Positions 1 to 8,426 of a DNA stretch of 64,000 nucleotides are shown here, piece by piece. Below the pieces are notes generated by a model. The model was not told where the DNA came from, did not search any database, and worked only from the letters and a program-made list of their open reading frames with translations. The position numbers and the translations under genes were made by a program. How positions within the stretch are numbered: position 1 is the first letter of the stretch; every line of letters begins with the position of its first letter. The stretch is from Treponema sp. (lineage in GTDB: Bacteria; Spirochaetota; Spirochaetia; Treponematales; Treponemataceae), in the NCBI GenBank assembly GCA_022510905.1, contig JAFLSN010000008.1:18344-82343 (forward strand). Reading direction: 5' to 3'.

Positions 1-529
1 TTATGAACAGCGGGGCGAACTTAACCGTGGTGCTGAACTTGGGGAAGGTGCGGCCGTTGTGCTCGCTGCCCTGTACCGCATTCTTTAGCCCTGTAACCGA
101 AAAGGCATATGAGATGTCACCGTGGGCGGGGTTTCCGCTTCCGTCTATAAGGTTTATGGCGGGGGAAAGATCCACGTAGTATTTGGTTTTGCCGTTGCTT
201 ATGTCTCCTTCGCCTTTGTTCGAGGCGGTGCGTATCACACCATCATCCATTTTGTATTCAAGCGTGTAAGCCACGCTCGCACCCTCTGCGTCGGCAAGCT
301 GGTTCAGGTTCAGCACCAAATAGGCATTTTCGCCTTTTACACTATCGCCTTCCGCGCCGTTGTAGTAGAACACTTTTGTGTCGCAGGTGGCGTAGCCTAT
401 GCCCTTGTCCTGGTCTTCCTGCTGCACGGTGCTGAGGGTGTCCTGCAGCTGCTTGCAGCCGGCGGCAAGGAGCAGAGAGGCGCACGCGGCAAGAGCCGTA
501 AAGGTTTTATATAAAATCATTTTCTTCAT
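1..529 (-). CDS. Lipoprotein, 3' end beyond the window
   Basis: The reading frame is open from an ATG at 529 to the window edge, so at least 176 residues are visible and the C-terminus is missing. An AAGGAGG ribosome site lies just upstream of the ATG. The protein starts with a basic, hydrophobic signal peptide ending in a lipobox-like LLLAAGC, so the mature protein is probably lipid-anchored through that Cys. The rest is Gly/Asp/Asn-rich with short beta-like stretches and I recognise no family. It lies 17 bases downstream of another lipoprotein gene and is the last visible gene of the run that starts with the GH53 galactanase. A role in binding galactan fragments is inference from position only. 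Confidence 0.75.
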   Translation of the reverse strand, partial: MKKMILYKTFTALAACASLLLAAGCKQLQDTLSTVQQEDQDKGIGYATCDTKVFYYNGAEGDSVKGENAYLVLNLNQLADAEGASVAYTLEYKMDDGVIRTASNKGEGDISNGKTKYYVDLSPAINLIDGSGNPAHGDISYAFSVTGLKNAVQGSEHNGRTFPKFSTTVKFAPLFI

Positions 530-546
530 GTAAGCCTCCTTTTATT

Positions 547-1035
547 TTACTTCGGCTGTGGTGTGGCGGTGCCAGAGCTAGCGTCTATCACTATAGTCAT
601 CTCGCCGGCGTTCAGATCCAGGCCGTCTATATAAAAGTTCCAATAATTCCCCTTCTCAGCATCGTTTCCTTTTATACCTTCTTCAGTATACCATGGACGT
701 AGCCATGACTCATCACCAGTTGGGCAAAGAGAGAATTTAATCCACGTTGAGACAACTGGTATGGGATTGGAAATTCCGCTTCCGTCCTTCATCACCACGT
801 CAACATCAGCTATTTTTTTAGTCCAATTATCAGCATCACCGTCAAAGCTTCCGGGAATGCTGTACTCGCCGCTTATGTTCCCGAAGCCCGTAAACTCGAA
901 CGTCACCATGAGCGCCTGCTGGTTGTGGAGGCCGTCCGCGCTCGGGCAGCCGGTGAACAGCGCGGAGACGGTGAGCGCGCAGAGCGCAAGGCACAGGGGC
1001 GCAATCCTATCTTTTATAAAAGTGATTTTTCTCAT
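547..1035 (-). CDS. Small lipoprotein of unknown function
   Basis: This 162-residue protein has an N-terminal signal peptide with a lipobox-like ALFTGC, predicting a lipoprotein with Cys about residue 30. A strong GGAGG ribosome site precedes the ATG by about seven bases. The mature part is acidic and contains a Trp/Tyr-rich stretch (SWLRPWYTEEG, NYWNFYIDGLDL) that could form a carbohydrate-facing surface. That idea is speculative because no family is recognised. It starts 16 bases after the beta-barrel gene, so the two are very probably cotranscribed. Together with the next lipoprotein and the upstream galactanase it suggests a surface or periplasmic glycan-handling set. Confidence 0.75.
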   Translation of the reverse strand: MRKITFIKDRIAPLCLALCALTVSALFTGCPSADGLHNQQALMVTFEFTGFGNISGEYSIPGSFDGDADNWTKKIADVDVVMKDGSGISNPIPVVSTWIKFSLCPTGDESWLRPWYTEEGIKGNDAEKGNYWNFYIDGLDLNAGEMTIVIDASSGTATPQPK

Positions 1036-1051
1036 TTTCCGTCCTCCTCGT

Positions 1052-2908
1052 CTACAGATCCCAGATGAAGCCCACGCGGATGTAGCTCGCGTTGGTCTCA
1101 GACTCCAGCGAGTTCAGCAGGAACGTGCGGTGGCTCGGCTCGTTCTGCGGGTCGTCAGCGCGGAACACGCTGTAGTTCACGTCCTCGTATGGATCCATGC
1201 CGTAGGCAAAGTGGGCATATATCATTGGCCGTCCTGGCAGGGGAATCCTTTTCATGGCGCATCCCAGGGCGAACCCCGCCGGCTGGTTCGCGGGGTCAGA
1301 CGCCGAGTGTCCGCGGATTATCGCGCCGCCGTTCACGCTGAACCTGTCCGTCAGCTCCATGGCGAGCATAAAGCTGTGGTACATGGCGCTGTACTCTTTG
1401 TTATATCCGGAGTTGTTGGCGTATGTACGCTGCAAGGCGTAGTCGAACACGAGGCTGTTCACAAAGGGAACGCCGCCGAATTTTATTTCTACGCCGGCTT
1501 CCTCAAAGTAAGTGAAAATCCCGGTATCTTTGGCCTTGTCGTAGGGTTTGTCAAGGCTGAACACCCCGTAAAGGGAGGCTCCGAGGTCAAGCCCCAGCAG
1601 CCCGCCGAAGTTCAGATCCACGAACGGCTCGTTCCGCAGTGTAAAGGATTCCGCGGTGTAGTCGTCGGCCCGGCTCAGGTTCTTGTATGTGAACACTTCG
1701 TCAAGCCCGAACGAAACCACGTCGTTCACGGCAAAGGCAAAGTCCGCGCGGGTGGTGGCTGTGTCCGCCCCCACGGTGGAGGCTTTGCCCCATGTGTAGG
1801 TGCTGTCGGAGGAGGCGTTCCTTCCTGCCACGGTCTGCTTGAGCTTAAGGCTCCAGCTGTCCGCGGTCCATGTGGCGCGGAAGGCACCCGCAAGGCTGTT
1901 CGCGCCAAAGTCGGTGGAAGTGCCAAAGCTCAGAAGTCCGTGCGCCTCCAGAAGAAGAGGCTTCACGGGCCGCACCGCAAGGTAGGCGCTCGCGTCGTTC
2001 TTGTTGCTTTCGTTGTAGAAAAAGAGCTGATCCTTGTCGGTGATGCTTCCGAACGTGAGCGCCGCGCTCACCGTCGGGGCCTGTTCGTCCTTGCCGTAGC
2101 CGAATGTCAAAAGCTCGTATGTGCCGTAGGTGCTGGAGTTGCGGTTCACCATACTCAGGCCCGCCACGGCATTTATGCTGAAGTTCCCGAACTGCCTGAT
2201 GTTTTTTCCAAGGCTGAGCTCGGTGAAGCCTTTTCCGTGGTCGTCATAGCGCTTTATCATGTGGAAGATTCCTTCCCAGTCCGTCATGCCGTTGGCTTTG
2301 AGGTCACCGTAGCCCAGCTTGGTGTTCACGTATGGCGTTGAGATTGTAAAGCCAATCTTGTTGAGGGCTCCCACGCCGTCGTCGTTGGCGTTGTACACCC
2401 AGCTGAACGGCATGGTGAGAAGGGTCTGGAAGCCGTCGCCCCAGGTCACGTTCGGCACGTTATCGGCATAGCTGTTTGCCTGGTAAAGCGTTTTGTCAAA
2501 ATCCCACACGGACACTTCCGCGTCAAGCTGGAATTTGTCAGCTATGGTGCCCCAGAACCACCAGTTCGCCTCGCTCTTGAAGTGGGTGTTGTCATATTCG
2601 TAGCCTGACTTTTCCCCTGTGGCTATGTCACGAATCAGAGCCTTGTTTGAGACCGTGGCCTCTATCCAGAGTCCCTGCGCCATCGATGTCTTTGACGCGG
2701 AGGCAGGAGCCGGTGCCGGATCCGCCCCGTTACCCCCCCCCGCCACATTTTGGGACGATGCGCCTGCCGAGTTTGTAAGATCCTCGTCCAGCGGCACCAA
2801 AAAGTCGTCATCGCCAACAGGCACCAAGAAATCGTCGTCTTCCACCTGGGCCAGCGCGGGTAGCGCAAAGACTGCGGCAGCAAGCAACACGCTTAGTAGT
2901 TTTTTCAT
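1052..2908 (-). CDS. Outer-membrane beta-barrel protein with DDDFLVP repeats
   Basis: The 618-residue protein has a clear signal peptide with cleavage likely after LPALA. Two tandem copies of DDDFLVP follow, then a Ser/Ala/Pro-rich linker (about residues 45-75). The remaining roughly 540 residues alternate polar and aromatic residues in beta-strand patterns and end in an aromatic-rich strand (YIRVGFIWDL). That is the usual look of a spirochaetal outer-membrane barrel. I infer a porin or receptor for oligosaccharides because the gene lies directly downstream of a secreted GH53 galactanase and upstream of two lipoproteins. No sequence motif fixes the substrate. The ribosome site is AAGGG, and a 10-bp hairpin sits just before it. 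Confidence 0.75.
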   Translation of the reverse strand: MKKLLSVLLAAAVFALPALAQVEDDDFLVPVGDDDFLVPLDEDLTNSAGASSQNVAGGGNGADPAPAPASASKTSMAQGLWIEATVSNKALIRDIATGEKSGYEYDNTHFKSEANWWFWGTIADKFQLDAEVSVWDFDKTLYQANSYADNVPNVTWGDGFQTLLTMPFSWVYNANDDGVGALNKIGFTISTPYVNTKLGYGDLKANGMTDWEGIFHMIKRYDDHGKGFTELSLGKNIRQFGNFSINAVAGLSMVNRNSSTYGTYELLTFGYGKDEQAPTVSAALTFGSITDKDQLFFYNESNKNDASAYLAVRPVKPLLLEAHGLLSFGTSTDFGANSLAGAFRATWTADSWSLKLKQTVAGRNASSDSTYTWGKASTVGADTATTRADFAFAVNDVVSFGLDEVFTYKNLSRADDYTAESFTLRNEPFVDLNFGGLLGLDLGASLYGVFSLDKPYDKAKDTGIFTYFEEAGVEIKFGGVPFVNSLVFDYALQRTYANNSGYNKEYSAMYHSFMLAMELTDRFSVNGGAIIRGHSASDPANQPAGFALGCAMKRIPLPGRPMIYAHFAYGMDPYEDVNYSVFRADDPQNEPSHRTFLLNSLESETNASYIRVGFIWDL

Positions 2909-2922
2909 ATCATACCCTTATA

Positions 2923-2949
2923 CGGCGGTTTTTCCTGCTAAAACCGCCG
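2923..2949 (-). promoter_or_regulatory. Hairpin in the galactanase-barrel intergenic leader
   Basis: A perfect 10-bp inverted repeat (CGGCGGTTTT / AAAACCGCCG) with a 7-base loop lies between the galactanase stop and the ribosome site of the barrel gene. On the minus strand it is followed by TATAAGGG rather than a U-run, so it is not a classical terminator for this direction. It could stabilise or define the 5' end of a processed barrel mRNA and so set differential expression within the operon. Confidence 0.5.
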
Positions 2950-3009
2950 GCTAAAATAAATGTCATCGCCATGCCTGGCACAGCATCCGCAGGAAAATGA
3001 CCGCGAAAT

Positions 3010-4983
3010 CTAGTCCTTTATCTTTATGAACTCCACGTCGTCAAAGTTGCCCCAGCAGTCCGGGGCGGTGTCAAGGTATATGCCGATTGTGGCCTTGCCG
3101 TTGGTAACAGGTACATCTATCTCGTACTTGTGCCAGTCCTGCCAGCCGGTGTTGGTGATTTTTGCGGTGACCTGTTTTTTGCCGTCGCCGTAGTTGGCCG
3201 CGAAAAGCCGTATGGTGTTCTCGCCGCCGCCGCCCATGGCCCACACGCTCAGGCGGTATGTGCCGTTCGGAATGTCGGAGAAATCCTGGCTCAGTATGCT
3301 TCTGAATCCTGTGGCAAGCCAGTATTTGTAGGTCCAGTTCCCTGTGCGGGCGTTTCCTTTGTTGTTCTCCAAAAAGCTGGCCGCGCCCGGGCCGTTCAGC
3401 TTCCATGCGCCCAGCTTTCCGCTCTCAAAGCTGGGATCCTTGACGAGGTTCACGCGGTTTGAAACCTCTACCTGCGCCGTAACGGTAAATCCCGCCGGGC
3501 TGGTTCCTGCGACGCTCACCACGGTCTCATCTTTCTGCGCCTTCCAGTCCACCGTGTCCCATGCCATGTCCACAAGGCGCTCGCTGTCGTCCGTGAAGAC
3601 CACTTTCAGCTTGGAGGGAAGGTTCGGGGTCTGGCCGGGCTTTATCGTGAGCTTAAGGGGCTCTGCCAGGGCCTCCGGCACAAAGGAATCCTCGTCCGCA
3701 AGGGAGGCTTTTCCGCCCCACACGTTGGTGACTTCGCCACGTCCGTGCACGAGGTTCCACACGGCAAGGCTTGGAAGCGCCTTTCCGTCAAAGCTGAACA
3801 TCGCCTGGTTCTCCCAGGTGTTTCCCTCCGTGGTGGAGAGGTTCGCGCCCGGCCAGAGTATGGAGTCGGCCTCCCAGTAGAACACGCCCACGCCGCCTTT
3901 TACGCTGCTCACCGTGGCTATGATGTCGCGGACTGCCGTGGCCTGCCCCTGCACGCTGGGAACGTAGCCGTTGGCCTCGTCGGAGTAGACCTGGAACACG
4001 TTGCCCTGGAAGTCGCCGTTCTCCTCGGTGAAGGCGTAGGCCGTCTCCACAACGGCCATCTCCTTGCCGTAGCGCTTGGAAAGCATCTCCATGTTGGCCT
4101 TGAGCTCCGCCATGCTTCCATGCCAGTACGTGTAGAAAGAAAGTCCTATTATGTCGTAGTCGATTTTGGCTTTCTTTACTTCGTCAAAAATCCACTTGTA
4201 CAGGCCCTGGTCGCCGCCGTCCGCAAGATGCACTATGATTTTTATGTCGCCGCCGCCGCTTGCCTTCCGCACGCCATCGGAAGCCCTGCCCAGAAGCCGG
4301 GTGAACTCTTTCATTCCGCCGATTTTTTCTTTTGGGTCGGCGCTCCACAGCTGGCCGACAGGCCACATGAAGCCGGAGTTGAGCTCGTTTCCTATCTGCA
4401 CGCTGTCGGGAGTCGCGCCCGCCTGGGTGAAAGCGTCTATGCACTCGCGGGTGAATCTCTCAACCTCGTCCCCAAGCTGCTTGGCGCTGAGCCCTTTCCA
4501 GTCCTGCGGCATGTACTGTTTTCCCGGATCAGCCCAGAAGTCGGAGTAATGGAAGTCGAGCATGAACTTTAGCCCCGCGTCCTTTATGCGCCTGGCTATC
4601 CGTATGTCGGTCTCCAGGTCGTTGTTGCCTCCGCCCATGCGGTCGCCCTTTTTGGCCACAAGCTTTCCGCTTTTGTCGTACTGATCCTCTTCATATGTAG
4701 GATTGTTCCACAGGCGGATTCTCACGTAGTTTACGCCGTGGTCCTTGAGGATCTGGAACACGTCCTGCTCCTGGCCGTCCGTGTTGTAGAACTTGCCGCC
4801 GGACTGTTCTATCTGGTCAATCATGCTTATGTCCACGCCGCACATAAAATCCTCTGAAAGACCTTCCACAGGAGCCACAGAAATCTGCTGCCTCACCGCC
4901 TCCGCCGCGGGAGCCTGCTTTGCCCACAGAGCGGGGGACAGAACCGCCGAAACCACGGCAGTGGCACACAAAAATCTTTTCAT
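3010..4983 (-). CDS. Secreted GH53 endo-beta-1,4-galactanase with Ig-like and CBM61-like domains
   Basis: The enzyme should hydrolyse beta-1,4-galactan side chains of pectin outside the cytoplasm. A signal peptide ends near LSPALWAKQA. Residues about 45-400 are a GH53 barrel with the family signatures LKDHGVNYVRIRLWNNP, LDFHYSDFWADPGKQ, the acid/base Glu in QIGNELNSG and the nucleophile Glu in VVETAYAF. A bacterial Ig-like linker domain (about 440-510) follows. The C-terminal beta-sandwich (about 515-655, NLVKDPSFESG start) resembles CBM61, a galactan-binding module known on other GH53 enzymes. At 657 residues it is longer than single-domain GH53 enzymes because of these modules. The start is supported by AGGAGG seven bases upstream. 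It is the first gene of the galactan operon. Confidence 0.9.
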   Translation of the reverse strand: MKRFLCATAVVSAVLSPALWAKQAPAAEAVRQQISVAPVEGLSEDFMCGVDISMIDQIEQSGGKFYNTDGQEQDVFQILKDHGVNYVRIRLWNNPTYEEDQYDKSGKLVAKKGDRMGGGNNDLETDIRIARRIKDAGLKFMLDFHYSDFWADPGKQYMPQDWKGLSAKQLGDEVERFTRECIDAFTQAGATPDSVQIGNELNSGFMWPVGQLWSADPKEKIGGMKEFTRLLGRASDGVRKASGGGDIKIIVHLADGGDQGLYKWIFDEVKKAKIDYDIIGLSFYTYWHGSMAELKANMEMLSKRYGKEMAVVETAYAFTEENGDFQGNVFQVYSDEANGYVPSVQGQATAVRDIIATVSSVKGGVGVFYWEADSILWPGANLSTTEGNTWENQAMFSFDGKALPSLAVWNLVHGRGEVTNVWGGKASLADEDSFVPEALAEPLKLTIKPGQTPNLPSKLKVVFTDDSERLVDMAWDTVDWKAQKDETVVSVAGTSPAGFTVTAQVEVSNRVNLVKDPSFESGKLGAWKLNGPGAASFLENNKGNARTGNWTYKYWLATGFRSILSQDFSDIPNGTYRLSVWAMGGGGENTIRLFAANYGDGKKQVTAKITNTGWQDWHKYEIDVPVTNGKATIGIYLDTAPDCWGNFDDVEFIKIKD

Positions 4984-4997
4984 ACCGCCTCCTAATT

Positions 4998-5040
4998 AAA
5001 AAGCCGGAAACAAATATTCGGAAATTGCCACCGGCTTTTT
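4998..5040 (-). promoter_or_regulatory. Terminator-like hairpin before the galactanase ribosome site
   Basis: On the minus strand the leader reads AAAAAGCCGG, a 23-base loop, CCGGCTTTTT, then TAATTAGGAGG and the start codon. The 10-bp stem ends in a short U-run, so it has the form of an intrinsic terminator inside the 5' leader, which is how attenuators are built. A second G+C-rich stem (about 5042-5073, CGCCGC/GCGGCG) lies just upstream. It could instead be a stabilising hairpin. No known riboswitch class was recognised. Confidence 0.5.
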
Positions 5041-5193
5041 ACGCCGCCATGCAACCAAGCAAAAAGCGGCGGCTGATATGCAAGTCTGCGTCGCAAACTT
5101 GTCGGGGAAAATGACTGGCAAGCCTGCGAGACTTTTTCCCACGTTCACCGTCTTATCAACACCTTTTGTCAACTCGCGTTGATTCACAATCAT

Positions 5194-5222
5194 ATTGTCT
5201 CATGCGTTTTTTCCGTTGTCAA
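5194..5222 (-). promoter_or_regulatory. Promoter of the galactanase operon
   Basis: TTGACA (5222-5217) and GACAAT (5199-5194) are separated by exactly 17 bases on the minus strand. Transcription would start near 5187, giving a leader of about 200 bases in front of the galactanase start. Confidence 0.6.
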
Positions 5223-5289
5223 GAAAAATTTTCACCTTTTTGGAATGGCGGACTGCACAACCATAAGAACGGGGCGGCGCTGCGGAATA

Positions 5290-5319
5290 TTGACAGGCGG
5301 ACGGCGTTTGTGCTACACT
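5290..5319 (+). promoter_or_regulatory. Promoter of yebC
   Basis: TTGACA at 5290 and TACACT at 5314 are spaced by 18 bases. The predicted leader of about 27 bases carries a GAGGAG ribosome site, so this gene is conventionally translated, unlike ruvC downstream. Confidence 0.6.
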
Positions 5320-5352
5320 ACCCGCCACACTGTATATTGAGAGGAGTTCCGA

Positions 5353-6099
5353 ATGTCAGGACATAGCAAATGGTCAACCATCAAACATGCAAAAGGCATT
5401 GCTGACGCCAAACGTGGCGCTTTGTTTACAAAATTCATCAAGGAAATTTCAATAGCGGCAAAAATGGGCGGCGGGGATCCGTCATCAAATCCGCGCCTTC
5501 GCACCGCGATACTCAAGGCAAAGGCAGCTTCCATGCCCAAAGACAACATCGAACGCGCCATAAAGAAGGGCACCGGTGAGCTCGGGGCCGCAAACTACGA
5601 GGAACTGGTATACGAAGGATACGCTGCCGGCGGTGTGGCCGTGCTGGTCGAAGTGCTCACGGACAACAAAAACCGTGCCGCTGCCGACGTGCGGAACATA
5701 TTCAACAAAAACGGTGGGAACCTGGGTACAACCGGTTCCGTGAGCCGCATGTTCGACCGCAAGGGTGTGATTGAATACGATGCAGAAACGGTGAGCGAAG
5801 ACGAGGTGATGGAAATCGGGCTTGAAGCCGGTGCGGACGACATAGTGAACGAGGACGGCGTCATCACCGTGACCACCGACCCGTCCAGCTTTGACAAGGT
5901 GCTGGAAGCGTTGCAGGCAAAGGAATTTGAATCGCTTTCCGCCGGAGTGTCAATGGTTCCCCAGGCCTACACCTCCGTTGACGAGGAAACCGCCAAAAAA
6001 GTGGCAAAGCTGCTGAACAAGCTTGAAGAAAACGACGACGTGCAGAACGTGTACTCCACCGTGGAGTATCCGGACGGATTTGACCCCGACGCTGAATAG
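5353..6099 (+). CDS. yebC: YebC/PmpR-family protein
   Basis: The 248-residue product matches the YebC/TACO1 family over its whole length. It begins with the hallmark [15 protein letters not shown], followed by the Lys/Arg-rich helical N-domain ([24 protein letters not shown]) and the acidic alpha/beta domains. Family members have been described as DNA-binding regulators and, more recently, as ribosome-associated factors that help translate difficult proline stretches. The sequence alone does not decide between these. The gene sits directly upstream of ruvC, as in many bacteria, but a strong terminator separates the two here. GAGGAG precedes the ATG. Confidence 0.95.
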   Translation: MSGHSKWSTIKHAKGIADAKRGALFTKFIKEISIAAKMGGGDPSSNPRLRTAILKAKAASMPKDNIERAIKKGTGELGAANYEELVYEGYAAGGVAVLVEVLTDNKNRAAADVRNIFNKNGGNLGTTGSVSRMFDRKGVIEYDAETVSEDEVMEIGLEAGADDIVNEDGVITVTTDPSSFDKVLEALQAKEFESLSAGVSMVPQAYTSVDEETAKKVAKLLNKLEENDDVQNVYSTVEYPDGFDPDAE

Positions 6100-6123
6100 C
6101 GGCCACTGTTCCTTGCGTTTTAC

Positions 6124-6163
6124 AACGGCACTGTTCTTAAAAAAGAGGCAGTGCCGTTTTTTT
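6124..6163 (+). terminator. Rho-independent terminator after yebC
   Basis: AACGGCACTG (6124-6133) pairs perfectly with CAGTGCCGTT (6149-6158) and is followed by a run of T. It ends yebC transcription, so ruvC needs its own promoter. Confidence 0.85.
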
Positions 6164-6170
6164 ATGCCAC

Positions 6171-6199
6171 TTGGAACCGACCTCCGTTTATGCTATAGT
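6171..6199 (+). promoter_or_regulatory. Leaderless promoter of ruvC
   Basis: TTGGAA (6171) and TATAGT (6194) are 17 bases apart. The ruvC ATG begins 6 bases after the -10 box, where RNA polymerase would normally start, and nothing resembling a Shine-Dalgarno sequence fits between. The transcript is therefore predicted to begin at or next to the ATG. Confidence 0.55.
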
Positions 6200-6205
6200 T
6201 GAACC

Positions 6206-6697
6206 ATGCAGCGGCGACGTATTATCGGCATAGACCCGGGGCTTGCCAGCACAGGATTTGGCATTGTTGACAGCCTGAACGGACGCATGAACCTTGTCAG
6301 CTACGGCGTGATTGAAACCCGGGCTTCCGAAGACCATTCGGTGCGGCTACTTGCAATCTACAACCGATTTCTTTCCGTGCTGGAGGAATTCCGCCCCGAC
6401 GAGGCAGAAATGGAAACGCTCTATTTTTCTCGGAATGTAACAAGTGCGCTTGCGGTTGCCGAAGCCAAGGGGGTCATTTCGCTATGCCTTGCGCAGCGTG
6501 GCGTTCCGCTTTCATTTTACACCCCAAACAAAATAAAGACAACCGTCACAGGTTCCGCTTCTGCCGACAAAAAAACGGTGGAGCGGGCTGTAAAAATCCT
6601 TCTGAACCTGCGCACGGAACCAAAACCAGACCATGCGGCAGACGCGCTCGCCGGCGCCATAACGCACATCCATTCAGCCGCATGGCCCACCATCTGA
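6206..6697 (+). CDS. ruvC: Crossover junction endodeoxyribonuclease RuvC
   Basis: RuvC resolves Holliday junctions by paired nicking, working with RuvAB in recombinational repair. The 163-residue length is normal for the family. The RNase-H-like fold motifs are present: IIGIDPGLASTGFGI with the first catalytic Asp (D10), the Glu of EMETLYF (E70), and the final acidic pair in KPDHAADALAGAI. No ruvA or ruvB lies in the window. The start has no ribosome site and lies 6 bases after a -10 box, which supports leaderless translation. Confidence 0.95.
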   Translation: MQRRRIIGIDPGLASTGFGIVDSLNGRMNLVSYGVIETRASEDHSVRLLAIYNRFLSVLEEFRPDEAEMETLYFSRNVTSALAVAEAKGVISLCLAQRGVPLSFYTPNKIKTTVTGSASADKKTVERAVKILLNLRTEPKPDHAADALAGAITHIHSAAWPTI

Positions 6698-6729
6698 CCA
6701 TGCATGGCTGCTCAATTCCAGCAACGCAT

Positions 6730-6758
6730 TTGACTTAACAGCGCCATTCTTCTATAAT
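6730..6758 (+). promoter_or_regulatory. Leaderless promoter of the DUF5312-like gene
   Basis: TTGACT (6730) and a perfect TATAAT (6753) are 17 bases apart. An in-frame ATG at 6757 overlaps the -10 box and cannot be in the mRNA. The next ATG, at 6766, lies 7 bases after the box and is taken as the real, leaderless start. Confidence 0.65.
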
Positions 6759-6765
6759 GGAGCGT

Positions 6766-8334
6766 ATGGTAGAAAGTGACCCTTCCGGCGGCAAGTCCAA
6801 CGCTTCGATTGTTTCCAGATCCGAAAAACAGGAAAACGGCTTTGTCTCGTTTTTTCTGGAGCTGCTTTTCGGACAATCCGACTCGCAGCGGCAGCAGCTC
6901 AAGCATGCGTACAGGCACATAAAAAAAGCTGGCCACCACTATTTTGCGTTCCGTTCGCGCAAAGTGCTCCCCGATGCCGCAAGGCTCCTCTATTCCGTGT
7001 ACGGCACCATCGACCCGCTCCGTGAGTTTTTTTTGACGCACTGCGACCTTGCCCATTACGAGCAGCGCATACTCACAACGTGCCTGACAGAAGCCCAGCA
7101 GGACATGATAGACAGCATGTCAGAAAAAGCAATCAAAAACGAGCTGGAACAGGCTGATTTTAAAAGCGTGATGTCACATGAAAACGAAATCTTTGCGCGG
7201 CTCAAGGCAAGCCTGTCGGCGGACCAAAAGCAGCAGATAGACAGCCTGTACAATTCGCTGGCAGTGCTCAAATATTTCTGCACGATTGACTACTACACCA
7301 TCCTGAAACAATTTGCCCCTTCCCTACGTGAAAATTCGTTTGAGCATCAGGTACAGTGGGTTCCGGTGCCCGCAAAGCAGGTCGCAGACCAGATTGTTGA
7401 TTTTGTGGCGGCCACGCAGGGGCTGCTCGGAATTCACAACCTTAAGCAGCTTTTTACATTTCTTTCAGAGGTTCCCGGATTCCCGGAATCCTTTATAATC
7501 CAGAAATTCCAGCAGATGCTCCACCAGCTTCTTACGCTCGAAACAAAGGGCGTGCTTGTGTGCATGGCGCAGCTTGCAAAATATGACAGCACGCTCCAGA
7601 TTGCACCCATAACATCGCACAAGGAAATCGTGCAGCCCTACATTGACGGCATCTATGTAAAAATGAAGACGTTTGTGGAAACCACCTACAACGAGCGCCG
7701 CAAGGAACAGCTTTCGGAGCTTGTTTCACAAGTGTTTCCAGACCAGAAGTTTTCATCAATGAACGAATACAACGAGGAAAATTCCCAGAAATTCGCGAGT
7801 ATCGGCGTGGGGTCGTTCAAGATGATCGAGCCCACCATGTACCTGAAAACATTTTTCGACACGATCCTTGAGCGTGATGTGCATCCGTTTGTGGAAATGC
7901 TCGGCATAAGGGGAAGGGGCAACAACACTGTCATTTCAGACCTGTCGGTTATCTACCACGATTTGAACGACGACAACCGCGCCCTACTTGCGATTGACCA
8001 CTGGCTTGATCCGAAATTCCCAACGGGATACAAAATCAAGCAGCTGGTTGACACCCTGCACAGCGAATCGAACTCCAACATCAAGCTCATAAACGAAATA
8101 AACATGCTGAACAGCGAGGCCACCCGCATAGTGCGTTCGGCCATGGAAAGCCTTGTGCTTCTGCATGAAAAACTGTACGCGCTTCTTGCAGACCGCAGAA
8201 AGCCGGTGCACGAGCTTATCGAAAACTGGGAAGAAATCGACCGCTTTCTGAAAAACGGGTCAGACTTCCATATGAACAGAATCTGCTCGGAGATAAAACA
8301 TTTCTGCAAGCTTCTAAAGGCCTACGAATTTTAA
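6766..8334 (+). CDS. Conserved spirochaetal protein of unknown function (DUF5312-like)
   Basis: A 522-residue, largely helical cytoplasmic protein without signal peptide, transmembrane segments or recognisable catalytic motifs. It resembles large treponemal hypothetical proteins that I associate, from memory, with family DUF5312. The middle and C-terminal parts contain long amphipathic, coiled-coil-prone helices (for example SLYNSLAVLKYFCTIDYY and the region around residues 440-500). The annotated start is 6766 because the alternative ATG at 6757 overlaps the -10 box. It lies 68 bases downstream of ruvC but has its own strong promoter. No function is proposed. Confidence 0.75.
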   Translation: MVESDPSGGKSNASIVSRSEKQENGFVSFFLELLFGQSDSQRQQLKHAYRHIKKAGHHYFAFRSRKVLPDAARLLYSVYGTIDPLREFFLTHCDLAHYEQRILTTCLTEAQQDMIDSMSEKAIKNELEQADFKSVMSHENEIFARLKASLSADQKQQIDSLYNSLAVLKYFCTIDYYTILKQFAPSLRENSFEHQVQWVPVPAKQVADQIVDFVAATQGLLGIHNLKQLFTFLSEVPGFPESFIIQKFQQMLHQLLTLETKGVLVCMAQLAKYDSTLQIAPITSHKEIVQPYIDGIYVKMKTFVETTYNERRKEQLSELVSQVFPDQKFSSMNEYNEENSQKFASIGVGSFKMIEPTMYLKTFFDTILERDVHPFVEMLGIRGRGNNTVISDLSVIYHDLNDDNRALLAIDHWLDPKFPTGYKIKQLVDTLHSESNSNIKLINEINMLNSEATRIVRSAMESLVLLHEKLYALLADRRKPVHELIENWEEIDRFLKNGSDFHMNRICSEIKHFCKLLKAYEF

Positions 8335-8426
8335 AACCAGCCGCCCAAAGACAAGACCAGGCGGAGCCTTCTGTATGGCTCCAAAATGCACACAGAGCCA
8401 CAGCACAGCTGCATTGCGCCCGGGGC

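Larger units (their letters stand above)
4984..5352. other. Divergent intergenic region between galactanase and yebC
   Basis: These 369 bases hold no gene. They contain a minus-strand sigma-70-like promoter for the galactanase, a structured leader of about 200 bases with at least two hairpins, and a plus-strand promoter for yebC. The elements are listed separately. Confidence 0.7.

Noticed and set aside
761..2341. 526-codon plus-strand open frame
   Set aside because: It lies antisense to the beta-barrel gene, has no ribosome site or family features, and reflects codon bias of the real gene.
6757..6765. ATG at 6757 as start of the DUF5312-like gene
   Set aside because: It overlaps a perfect TATAAT box and would not be in the transcript. 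ATG 6766 fits the promoter spacing.
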